The notes beneath the pieces were generated by a model. The model saw nothing but the letters and a program-made list of their open reading frames with translations, searched no databases and was not told the DNA's origin. A DNA stretch of 64,000 bases from Ignavibacteriota bacterium. Lineage in GTDB: Bacteria > Bacteroidota > Ignavibacteria > Ignavibacteriales > Melioribacteraceae. Numbering within the stretch: the stretch's first letter is position 1; every line of letters begins with the position of its first letter. The DNA lies in assembly GCA_016708125.1 (NCBI GenBank), contig JADJGF010000001.1, positions 2,130,001 through 2,194,000 on the forward strand. The letters run 5' to 3'. Shown here in pieces: positions 10,735 to 18,616 of this stretch. A program made the position numbers and the translations under genes.

Positions 10735-10848
10735 TTTGGAACTTTAAAAAAGTTATTTTTGTAAAAGAAAATTGATTCAACATAAAATCTTGATAATTTT
10801 AAATACACTTTTTATTTTTGACGCCGTTAAAATAAGGTTAAATGATTT

Positions 10849-11781
10849 ATGAGCGTAACAGTAACAAATCTTACCAAAAAATATCAAACACAAAGAGCAA
10901 TTGATAATATTTCCTTTGAAGTTAAAACTGGTGAAGTTCTTGGATTTCTTGGTCCAAATGGTGCTGGTAAAACTACAACAATGAAAATCATAACCGGATT
11001 TATGGCTCCATCCGATGGCGATGCAAAAATTAACGGAATTTCTGTTTTAGAAGAACCCGAAAAAGTTAAAAGAATGATCGGCTATTTACCGGAAAGCAAT
11101 CCGCTTTATCACGATATGCCGGTTTTAGAATATTTAGAATTTATTGCTGAATTGCAGAATGTTCCCAAAAATAAAGTCAAAGATAGAATTGCTCAAATGG
11201 TTAAGGTTTGCGGATTAAATGTTGAGAAGCATAAAAAAATCGGCGAGCTTTCAAAAGGCTATAAACAAAGAGTGGGATTGGCTCAAGCGTTAATTCATGA
11301 TCCGGAAATTTTAATTTTGGATGAACCAACAACTGGTTTGGATCCAAATCAAATTGTGGAAATAAGAAATTTAATTAGAGAAATTGGTAGGGAAAAAACA
11401 GTAATTCTAAGCACTCATATTTTGCCGGAAGTTGAAGCAACATGCGATAGAATTTTAATTATTAATGATGGAAAAATTGTTGCCGATGGAACTTCAGAAA
11501 GTTTGAGAAAACAAGCCCAAGGTCAAGAAGTTTTAAAAATTGGAATTTCCGAAGCTTCAGATAAAAATTTTGTAATTAAAACTTTGCAGAATTTAGAAAC
11601 CGTTGCGATGGTTGATCCAATAAAAGAATTAGATTTTTCATTTTTTGTAAATAGTAAAAATGATATGAGTTCGAAAAAATCAATTTTTGAAATGTGCGTA
11701 AAAAATAATTGGGTTTTATCGGAACTAACTCCTATTGAAACAAAACTTGAAGATATTTTTAGAGATTTAACAACAAATTAA
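10849..11781 (+). CDS. ABC transporter ATP-binding protein, GldA-like
   Basis: A 310-residue ABC ATPase with Walker A GPNGAGKTT (about residues 35-43), signature region LSKGYKQRVGLAQAL, Walker B ILILDEPTTGLDP and the switch histidine in STHILPEVE. The next genes encode a GldF-like permease and a GldG-like protein, so the set matches the gldA-gldF-gldG cluster known from gliding Bacteroidota and also found in non-gliding relatives. The C-terminal region (about residues 225-310) resembles the DUF4162-type tail of ABC-2 ATPases. It powers an inner-membrane transporter of unknown substrate. Involvement in gliding is not implied, since no other gliding genes are in view. Confidence 0.85.
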   Translation: MSVTVTNLTKKYQTQRAIDNISFEVKTGEVLGFLGPNGAGKTTTMKIITGFMAPSDGDAKINGISVLEEPEKVKRMIGYLPESNPLYHDMPVLEYLEFIAELQNVPKNKVKDRIAQMVKVCGLNVEKHKKIGELSKGYKQRVGLAQALIHDPEILILDEPTTGLDPNQIVEIRNLIREIGREKTVILSTHILPEVEATCDRILIINDGKIVADGTSESLRKQAQGQEVLKIGISEASDKNFVIKTLQNLETVAMVDPIKELDFSFFVNSKNDMSSKKSIFEMCVKNNWVLSELTPIETKLEDIFRDLTTN

Positions 11782-11835
11782 TTTCAACAATTTACTATTT
11801 GTCGTTTTTTATAATTGTATTGGGATATATTATAA

Positions 11836-11906
11836 GTCATTTCGAAGGAGTTTACGACTGAGAAATCTGTAATAATTATCAGACTTCTCACTTCGTTCGA
11901 AGTGAC
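11836..11906. repeat. intergenic palindromic repeat (GTCATTTCGA...TCGAAGTGAC)
   Basis: An imperfect inverted repeat of about 71 bases in the gap between the ABC ATPase and permease genes. The ends GTCATTTCGA (11836) and TCGAAGTGAC (11897-11906) pair, and the inner GAGAAATCTG/CAGACTTCTC segments pair as well, giving a long cruciform or RNA hairpin. This type of motif is a common dispersed element of many bacterial genomes. It separates two genes that should be in one operon, so it could act as an attenuator or mRNA-stability element. Confidence 0.6.
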
Positions 11907-11974
11907 AAAAATGGATAACTCATAATTATATAAAAAAGCTGACATTTAATTTTTTTTGAAATTTTAGGAATAAT

Positions 11975-12700
11975 ATGAAACCAATTTGGATAATTGCAAA
12001 AAAAGAATTTAGAACTTTTTTTGATTCGCTTGCCGCTTATATAATATTGATAGTGTTTTTAGGCTTAAGCGGATTTTTTACATGGCTATACGGCTCGGAT
12101 ATTTTCTTCATCGGTCAAGCAACATTAATGCCGTTTTTCTCTGTTGCATATTGGACTTTATTTTTCTTTATTCCCGCATTAACAATGAAAATGCTTGCCG
12201 AAGAAAGAAAAACCGGAACTTTAGAGTTGCTGCTCACCAAACCAATTACCGATTGGCAATTAATTGCCGGAAAATTTCTTTCGGTAATGATGTTGATTAG
12301 TGTTGCATTACTTTTAACAATTCCATATTACATAAGCATTTCTCTACTTGGACCAATAGATCACGGATCAGTTTGGAGCGGATATTTTGGAATGTTGTTA
12401 ATGAGTGCCGCATTTACAAGTATTGGATTATTTGCGAGCAGTATTACAAATAATCAAATTGTTGCATTTTTAATTGCGTTATTTGTTGGGGTTTTCTTTC
12501 TAATAATTTTTGATGTTTTGTCATCAAGTTTTACCGGAACAACGGCATACTTTTTTAACTACTTAAGTTTGTCAACTCATTACGAATCAATATCAAGAGG
12601 CGTAATAGATTCCAAAGATTTAGTTTACTTTTTATCAATTACAGCGATTGGTTTATTATCCGCAGATTCAGTATTATCAAAAAGAAATATAGTTGAGTAA
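11975..12700 (+). CDS. ABC transporter permease, GldF-like (ABC-2 type)
   Basis: A 241-residue inner-membrane permease with about six hydrophobic segments. The N-terminus IWIIAKKEFRTFFDS is typical of ABC-2 permeases that begin with an amphipathic helix. The conserved EERKTGTLELLLTKP segment (about residues 75-89) is the hallmark of GldF-type proteins and contacts the ATPase. It partners the upstream GldA-like ATPase and the downstream GldG-like protein, whose start lies within about 8 bases of this stop. The gap to the ATPase gene (193 bases) is filled largely by a palindromic repeat. The substrate is unknown. Confidence 0.85.
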   Translation: MKPIWIIAKKEFRTFFDSLAAYIILIVFLGLSGFFTWLYGSDIFFIGQATLMPFFSVAYWTLFFFIPALTMKMLAEERKTGTLELLLTKPITDWQLIAGKFLSVMMLISVALLLTIPYYISISLLGPIDHGSVWSGYFGMLLMSAAFTSIGLFASSITNNQIVAFLIALFVGVFFLIIFDVLSSSFTGTTAYFFNYLSLSTHYESISRGVIDSKDLVYFLSITAIGLLSADSVLSKRNIVE

Positions 12701-12707
12701 AATAAAT

Positions 12708-14231
12708 ATGTTAACAAAAAGAAAAATTCAGACCACATTATTTTTAGCAATTGCAATAATAATTTTGATAAATGTTCTTTCATCAAGATATTCTTTTAGG
12801 ATTGATTTAACTGAAGATCAAAGATATTCTTTAAGTGATGCAACGAAAGATATCTTAAAGAATTTAGATGAACCGGTAACAGTTACATCATATTTTTCAG
12901 AAGATTTACCTCCGGATATTGAGAAAGTTAGACAAGATTTTAAAGATTTATTAATCGAATATTCCAATCGATCAAATGGAAATGTTGTTTACGAGTTTAT
13001 AAATCCTAATGAAGATCAAGAAGTTGAAATGAAAGCTCAGCAAGCCGGTATTTCACCAATTATGATAAATGTTAGAGATAAAGATCAAGTTAAACAACAG
13101 AAAGCATATCTTGGTGCGCTCTTGCAGCTTGGTGAAAATAAAGAACCAATTCCGTTTATTCAGCCCGGCGCAGCAATGGAATATGCGCTTTCAACCGGAA
13201 TAAAAAAATTATCAGCAAAAGAAAAACCGGTAATAGGATTTTTACAAGGTCACGGAGAACCGGATTTAAATCAACTAATGCAGTTAAGGCAGCAATTAAA
13301 TGTAATGTACGAAGAAAGAACCGTTACGCTTACAGATTCTACCAATATTCCATTTGATATAAAAACATTAATTGTAATTGCTCCCACTGATTCAATTGTT
13401 GAAAGAGATTTTATTTTTTTTGATGAATTTTTATCTCGCGGTGGAAGATTACTTTTGGCAATAAATAATGTTAAAGGAAATTTTCAAAACGCAACGGGTG
13501 AATTGGTAAATACCGGATTTTCAAAATGGTTAAGCAAATATGGAATTACAATTGCGGATAATTTTTTAGTTGATGCAAAATGCAGCAGCGTTATGGTTCA
13601 ACAAAATCAAGGAACGTTCAGAATGAATATTCCGATAAGTTTTCCTTACTTACCAATTATTTCCAAATTTAATGAACATCCAATTACAAAAGGCTTGGAA
13701 GCTGTTTTGTTTCCTTTTGCAAGTTCAATTACAGTTACGCAAAAAGATACAAGTATAAAATTTACAACTCTTGCATCTTCTTCGGATAAATCTTCTTTAG
13801 AAACTTTACCGTTATTTTTTGATATTCAAAAACAGTGGGGAAGTCAAGATTTTGGAATGTCTAACATTCCCGTTGCAGTTGCGGTTGAAGGAAAGATTGC
13901 AAAAAATTCCTATACAAAAATGGTTGTGTTTAGCGATGGAGATTTTGCGGTAAACGGTGAAGGTCAACAAGCTCAACAATTACAGCCGGATAATGTAAAT
14001 TTAATGACGAACGCAATTGATTGGCTTTCCGATGATACCGGTTTGATTGAACTTAGAACAAAAGGTGTAACTGCGCGCCCGCTTGATGCTCAGTTAGAAG
14101 ACAGCACAAAAACTTTAGTTAAATATGCTAACTTTTTAATTCCTATTGCTGCAATAATATTATTTGGTTTTGCAAGATTTCAGTATAAGAAAAAAATTAG
14201 AAACATTATAAAATCGACCGACTATGTTTAA
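12708..14231 (+). CDS. GldG-family protein (auxiliary ABC transporter component)
   Basis: A protein of about 507 residues with one N-terminal membrane segment (TTLFLAIAIIILINVL), a large extracytoplasmic region containing the ABC-type-uncharacterized domain (YSLSDATKDILKNLDEPV, ERDFIFFDEFLSRGGRLLL), and a C-terminal membrane helix (LIPIAAIILFGFARFQ). This is the GldG topology. The ATG at 12708 is preferred; a TTG at 12693 in the same frame would overlap the permease stop by eight bases and would add only five residues. The next gene overlaps its end by eight bases, so all four genes form one operon. Confidence 0.82.
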   Translation: MLTKRKIQTTLFLAIAIIILINVLSSRYSFRIDLTEDQRYSLSDATKDILKNLDEPVTVTSYFSEDLPPDIEKVRQDFKDLLIEYSNRSNGNVVYEFINPNEDQEVEMKAQQAGISPIMINVRDKDQVKQQKAYLGALLQLGENKEPIPFIQPGAAMEYALSTGIKKLSAKEKPVIGFLQGHGEPDLNQLMQLRQQLNVMYEERTVTLTDSTNIPFDIKTLIVIAPTDSIVERDFIFFDEFLSRGGRLLLAINNVKGNFQNATGELVNTGFSKWLSKYGITIADNFLVDAKCSSVMVQQNQGTFRMNIPISFPYLPIISKFNEHPITKGLEAVLFPFASSITVTQKDTSIKFTTLASSSDKSSLETLPLFFDIQKQWGSQDFGMSNIPVAVAVEGKIAKNSYTKMVVFSDGDFAVNGEGQQAQQLQPDNVNLMTNAIDWLSDDTGLIELRTKGVTARPLDAQLEDSTKTLVKYANFLIPIAAIILFGFARFQYKKKIRNIIKSTDYV

Positions 14232-15146
14232 TAAAAATTCAAACAAATTTCTTTGGATATTTTTAGCAATTTTAATAATTGCCGTTGCCTTAATATTTAC
14301 AAGTGAATCGACAAAAAAGGAAAGAACATTCCGAAAGGAATTAGTTTCAATTGATACATCAAAAGTTTCTCAAATTTCTATTTATCCAAAATCTCTAAAA
14401 GGTAAAGAAGTTAGAATTGTTAAAGTCGATAATTTTTGGAAGGTAAATTCGGATTTTGGAAAACAATTTACAGTTCCCAAAATAAAAGTTGAAAATTTGC
14501 TTAATCAATTATTATTGGTGAAACCGCAAAGAGTTGCTGCGCGAAGTAAAGATAAATGGAAAGAATATCAAATTGATTCTGCATCAACAAGAATTGAAAT
14601 AAAAGAAGGAAGTGAAAAAGTACTGGATTTAATGATTGGTAAATTTGCATTTCAGCAGCCAAGATCAATGTCCACTTTTGTTAAACTTGCCGGCGATATT
14701 GATATTTATGAAGTTGAAGGATTTTTGGATATGATTTTCAACAAAACTTCAAATGATTTTAGAGACGAAACAATTATTAAATCCGATAGAAAAAATGGAA
14801 TAAACTAAAATTTGAATCGGCAAATTCTGATAGTTCTTATGAACTTGTAAAAGTTAACAATTCTTGGTTTGTAAATGGAATTAAAACAGATTCCGCAAAA
14901 ACTGAAAATACTCTAAATTCAATTGAGAGATTAACGAATTCAAATTATATAAATAACGAAAAAGCAACTTTTCCAAAGCAGACTTCCAAACTTACTATAG
15001 AAGTTGAAAATCAAAATCCTATAACAATTACTGCGTATAAAGATTCTATAAATTACATTATTGAATCTTCTATGAATATTGAAAATTATTTTGATGGAAA
15101 AACTTTTGGCAATAAAATTTTCTTCAAAAAGGAAACTTTATTTTAG
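14224..15146 (+). pseudogene. DUF4340 domain-containing protein, interrupted by a one-base frameshift
   Basis: The first frame (14224-14808, 194 residues) starts with a membrane anchor (FLWIFLAILIIAVALIF) followed by a DUF4340-like region (VSQISIYPK, VDNFWKVNSDF). It ends prematurely after an A6 run at 14790-14795. Adding one A there joins it to a second open frame that continues from about 14796 to TAG at 15144-15146 and again reads like DUF4340 (FESANSDSSYELVKVNNSWF). The intact protein would be about 307 residues, the usual arrangement downstream of GldG-like genes. The break may be a real mutation, transcriptional slippage or a sequencing error at the homopolymer. It overlaps the GldG-like gene by eight bases. 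Confidence 0.75.
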
Positions 15147-15177
15147 TACCCTCCTATAAATTAAATCAAAAGTGCTT

Positions 15178-15273
15178 GTCATTCCCACGTAAGTGGGAAT
15201 CCAGAATATGTTTAATAGATTCCGGTATTGCAAATAATGGAAACTTGCCTACCGGCAGGCTGGCCGGAATGAC
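15178..15273. repeat. dispersed palindromic repeat, GTCATTCCCAC type (copy 1)
   Basis: The element opens with GTCATTCCCACGTAAGTGGG, itself a hairpin (CCCAC/GTGGG), and closes with GGCCGGAATGAC, which pairs with the left end. The left flank AAATTAAATCAA-AGTGCTT and the right flank after the final GAC (about 15280-15300) resemble those around the copy at 23373-23436, so the mobile unit is longer than the palindrome (roughly 15157-15300). It lies between the DUF4340 gene and the FMN reductase gene. The gap 15147-15372 holds nothing else recognisable. Confidence 0.7.
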
Positions 15274-15372
15274 ATTATTAATATTTTAGAAGATTCTTTT
15301 AATTACTAATTTCTATTTCAAATTTGTAATTTTGCAAAGTAAAACTCTTCTCAATTTTAGAAAGAAGTTAGA

Positions 15373-15918
15373 ATGATTAATGTTGCAATTATTAATGGAA
15401 GCGCACAAAAAAGAAATTATGTTGGATTTTGTATAAACTGCATAAAAAAAGTTTTTGCGAAAAATGAAGATTTTATAATTACAGAAATTATTTTAAAAGA
15501 TTTTAGTTTACCTTTTCCCGGCGAACAAATTGAAAATGATGACTCACCGAAATTGAGGAAACTTTTAAAATCTGCCGATGCTTACATAATTGGAACACCG
15601 GAATATAACGGATCATTTTCTGCAAAATTAAAATTGATGTTTGAAAACGCAAGTTATCCTTCCGAAATGAAAAATAAACCAATAAGCATTTTTGGAATTG
15701 CCAGCGGTTCAATTGGAGCAATAAAATCTTTGGAACATTTAAGAAGCGTTTGTGCACATATCGGCGGATTTGTTTTACCGCGCGCTGTTTCAGTTGCAAA
15801 TGTTGAAGATAAATTTGATGAAAACGGAAATTGCAATGACGAAGAAATTACCAAAGAATTAAAAAGTCTCGCAAAAAATTTAATTCAATTTTGTGAAACA
15901 ACAAATTCTAAATTGTGA
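15373..15918 (+). CDS. NADPH-dependent FMN reductase
   Basis: A flavodoxin-fold reductase of 181 residues. The N-terminal beta-strand and phosphate loop INVAIINGSAQKRN binds FMN phosphate, and the motif GTPEYNGSFSAKLK (about residues 74-87) is diagnostic of the NADPH-dependent FMN reductase family. The later GSIGAIKSLEHLR segment matches the family as well. It reduces FMN or quinone-like substrates with NAD(P)H in the cytoplasm; the physiological substrate cannot be deduced. The gene stands alone between two palindromic repeats and faces the convergent DUF255 gene. Confidence 0.9.
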   Translation: MINVAIINGSAQKRNYVGFCINCIKKVFAKNEDFIITEIILKDFSLPFPGEQIENDDSPKLRKLLKSADAYIIGTPEYNGSFSAKLKLMFENASYPSEMKNKPISIFGIASGSIGAIKSLEHLRSVCAHIGGFVLPRAVSVANVEDKFDENGNCNDEEITKELKSLAKNLIQFCETTNSKL

Positions 15919-15938
15919 AAATATATTTTATATCGATT

Positions 15939-16077
15939 GTCATTCCCACGAAAGTGGGAATCCAAAAAGAATAAATGACTTTCCTACCTTTAGCAAATGG
16001 ATAAATTGACTGGCATTTGAATATTTCAGAATTCACAATCTAAAAATAGATGCCCGATTTAAACATTCGGGCATGAC
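15939..16077. repeat. dispersed palindromic repeat, GTCATTCCCAC type (divergent copy)
   Basis: The left part GTCATTCCCACGAAAGTGGG (15939 onward) is the same hairpin as in the other copies. The right part is a different hairpin, TGCCCGA/TCGGGCA (about 16051-16073), followed by TGAC, so the outer ends again read GTCAT...ATGAC. It fills the space between two convergent genes and could serve as a bidirectional stop for transcription, although no T-run follows either hairpin. Confidence 0.6.
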
Positions 16078-16114
16078 AATGAAATATGTAGATTTATAAT
16101 TAATTAAAAACAAA

Positions 16115-18178
16115 TCATTTCAATTTTAGCAATTCTTTAAATTTAACTAAATCATTCGTTGGTAAACTGCATTCATAATTCTGGCAAACATAAGCTGTAG
16201 TTTGGTCTTCCAGCATTTCATAATTATCTAAATAAGGAATTATTTTATTCTGCAATTTGAAATCGTGAGAATTTTTATCACACAAAATTACAATACTATT
16301 CGGCAAAAAATTTACACGAATAGTTTTTAGCATTTCCTTTGTTAAAGAATTTTCTTTCTCACCAACAATTATAATTTCTTGCGAAGAATTAATTTGAAAA
16401 TTCAATCCAGATAAAAAATGTCCAAAACTTATCGGAACTTTCTCAACATTTTGTTTATAAGTTTTGTTTAAAAATTCAGAATAATTTTTAAACTTTTGAT
16501 CATTTGTAATTTTGTAAAATTTTTGCAAATTATTAAACATTACGGAATTTCCGCTTGGAATTGCGCCATCATAAAATTCTTTTGTGCGTGAAATTAAATC
16601 GGAATTATTTTTATCGGTAAAAAAGAAACCGGAATTATTTTCTTCATCCCAAAAATTTGCAATTAATTTTTCTGTAAACTCAATTGATTTCTGAAGATAA
16701 AATATTTTAAAAGTTGATTGATACAATTCGATTAATGCCCAAACTAGAAAAGCATAATCATCGATGTTTGCTGAAATTGACGAATCGCCGTTTCTGTATC
16801 TGTGAAGCAAATTTCCGTTTTCAGAAATTAATTCCTCAAAAATAAATTGTATTGATTTTTCCGCAACATTTATAATTTCTTTATTCTCAAAAATTCTTCC
16901 GGAAATTGCCAAAGCCGCAATCATCAAGCCGTTCCAGTCCGTTAAAATTTTATCATCTTTAAATGGATGAATTCTTTTTTCGCGTTCCAAAAATAATTTT
17001 GTTCTGTGACTATTTATTTGTGAATCATCAAAATATTTTTTTTGATGAATAATATTTGTATTTGTTGGTTTTCCCGAAGCTTCTTCAAAATAATTTCCGT
17101 TTTCCGTAACATTAAATATTTCACAAAAATTATTTCCGTCTTCGGTTCCAAGAATTTTTAGAATTTCACTTTTATTCCAAACGTAAAATTTGCCTTCTTT
17201 ACCTTCGCTGTCTGCATCTTCAGCAGAATAAAAACCAAAGTTAGAAGATTTCAAATCGCGCAAAACGTATGTAATAATTTCTTCGGCGGTATTTTTATAT
17301 AGCGGATTTTTTGTGATTTGAAAAGTTTCAGAATAAGCAATTATCAACATCGCTTGATCGTACAACATTTTTTCAAAATGGGGAAGAAGCCAATTTCTAT
17401 CGGTTGAATAACGATGAAAGCCAAATCCTATATGATCAAAAATTCCGCCATTTCTCATTTCGGTTAAAGTTTTTTCAACCATAAATAATGCGTCTGTATT
17501 TTTAGATTTTTCAAAATATCTTAAAAGAAAAAGTAAATTATGCGGCGATGGAAATTTTGGACGATCTCCAAATCCGCCAAATTCTTCATCTAATCTATTT
17601 CGAAATTCTTGAAAAGCTGTTTCAATTATTTCTTGATTTGTAAAATCTGAAATATTAAAATTCTTATAAGATTTTAAATGTTCGGTTATTTTTTCTGCAG
17701 ATTCATAAATTTCATTTTGCTGATTTTTCCAAACTTCATTAATTCGGTTTGTTAAATCAATCATTCCAATTCTGTTTCCAAAAGAATTTTTAGGAAAATA
17801 TGTTCCGGCAAAAAATGGTTTTTTATCCGGAGTCATAATTATTGTTAAAGGCCAGCCGCCGTGTCCGGTTAACATTTGGCAAACCGACATATACAAATTA
17901 TCGATATCGGGTCTTTCTTCTCTATCAACTTTTATGGAAACAAAAACTTCGTTCATCAAATTTGCAGCTTCAACATCTTCAAAAGATTCTTTTTCCATAA
18001 CGTGACACCAATGGCAAGTTGAATATCCAATCGATAGAAAAATTGGTTTATTTTCACTTTTTGCTTTTGCAAAAGCTTTTTCATTCCATGAAAACCAATT
18101 TACCGGATTGTGAGAATGCTTCAATAAATACGGACTTTTCTCATGAATCAATTCATTTTCAAATTTATTTTTATTCAT
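16115..18178 (-). CDS. thioredoxin domain-containing protein (DUF255/YyaL, SSP411 family)
   Basis: A 687-residue member of the DUF255 (YyaL/SPATA20) family. The N-terminal thioredoxin-like domain carries STCHWCHVMEKESFED, with a CxxC pair at Cys55/Cys58, and the usual PVNWFSW start. The rest is an alpha/alpha-barrel resembling six-hairpin glycosidases or N-acylglucosamine 2-epimerase (GFHRYSTDRNWLLPHFEKM, LYDQAML, YSAEDADSEG, LTDWNGLMIAAL). The biochemical role of the family is unsettled; a redox or sugar-related function has been proposed. No signal peptide is seen, so it should be cytoplasmic. The frame is intact and full length. Confidence 0.92.
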   Translation of the reverse strand: MNKNKFENELIHEKSPYLLKHSHNPVNWFSWNEKAFAKAKSENKPIFLSIGYSTCHWCHVMEKESFEDVEAANLMNEVFVSIKVDREERPDIDNLYMSVCQMLTGHGGWPLTIIMTPDKKPFFAGTYFPKNSFGNRIGMIDLTNRINEVWKNQQNEIYESAEKITEHLKSYKNFNISDFTNQEIIETAFQEFRNRLDEEFGGFGDRPKFPSPHNLLFLLRYFEKSKNTDALFMVEKTLTEMRNGGIFDHIGFGFHRYSTDRNWLLPHFEKMLYDQAMLIIAYSETFQITKNPLYKNTAEEIITYVLRDLKSSNFGFYSAEDADSEGKEGKFYVWNKSEILKILGTEDGNNFCEIFNVTENGNYFEEASGKPTNTNIIHQKKYFDDSQINSHRTKLFLEREKRIHPFKDDKILTDWNGLMIAALAISGRIFENKEIINVAEKSIQFIFEELISENGNLLHRYRNGDSSISANIDDYAFLVWALIELYQSTFKIFYLQKSIEFTEKLIANFWDEENNSGFFFTDKNNSDLISRTKEFYDGAIPSGNSVMFNNLQKFYKITNDQKFKNYSEFLNKTYKQNVEKVPISFGHFLSGLNFQINSSQEIIIVGEKENSLTKEMLKTIRVNFLPNSIVILCDKNSHDFKLQNKIIPYLDNYEMLEDQTTAYVCQNYECSLPTNDLVKFKELLKLK

Positions 18179-18306
18179 AAAAAATATTGTGTCTTATTTT
18201 ATAAAAAATGTTTTTGTAAGATAAATAATTTAGAAGAAAAATTATGAGATATAAAATCTTATTCTTTTGCGGAAAAGGTTAATTTTGAAAAAGTAATGAA
18301 ATGAGT

Positions 18307-18498
18307 TTAAACAATTTTTAAAACTTTAAATGGAAATAAAATTATTGCTTTTAAAATATCTAAAACTAATCCAACCGTAAAACCAAGTAATTTAAATGGA
18401 AGTAATAGAAGCCAAATAAACGGATAAAGAATCAAAACCGCAATTGCAAGTGGAAATGAAATAATTGCTAAAATTATCCATAAAATAAAAGTCAGCAT
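18307..18498 (-). CDS. small hydrophobic membrane protein
   Basis: A 63-residue protein that is almost entirely hydrophobic, with two or three short membrane segments (FILWIILAIISFPLAIAVLI, WLLLLPFKLLGFTVGLVL, ILFPFKVL). The frame is open 16 codons further upstream, but the ATG at 18498 has a clear Shine-Dalgarno (GGAG six bases upstream), so this start is chosen. It has no recognisable family. It lies between the DUF255 gene and the divergent PAS kinase gene. Confidence 0.65.
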   Translation of the reverse strand: MLTFILWIILAIISFPLAIAVLILYPFIWLLLLPFKLLGFTVGLVLDILKAIILFPFKVLKIV

Positions 18499-18616
18499 AT
18501 CAAACTCCAAATAAACTTTATTAATTTCTAAATAATAGACGCACACATTTTAAATAAGTTATTAAAAACTAATTAATTGTTTCGATAGTAATTAAAATTA
18601 ATCTTCATTTATGTAA

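Noticed and set aside
16049..16077. TGCCCGA/TCGGGCA hairpin as a rho-independent terminator
   Set aside because: No T-run follows it on either strand; it is the right part of a palindromic repeat.
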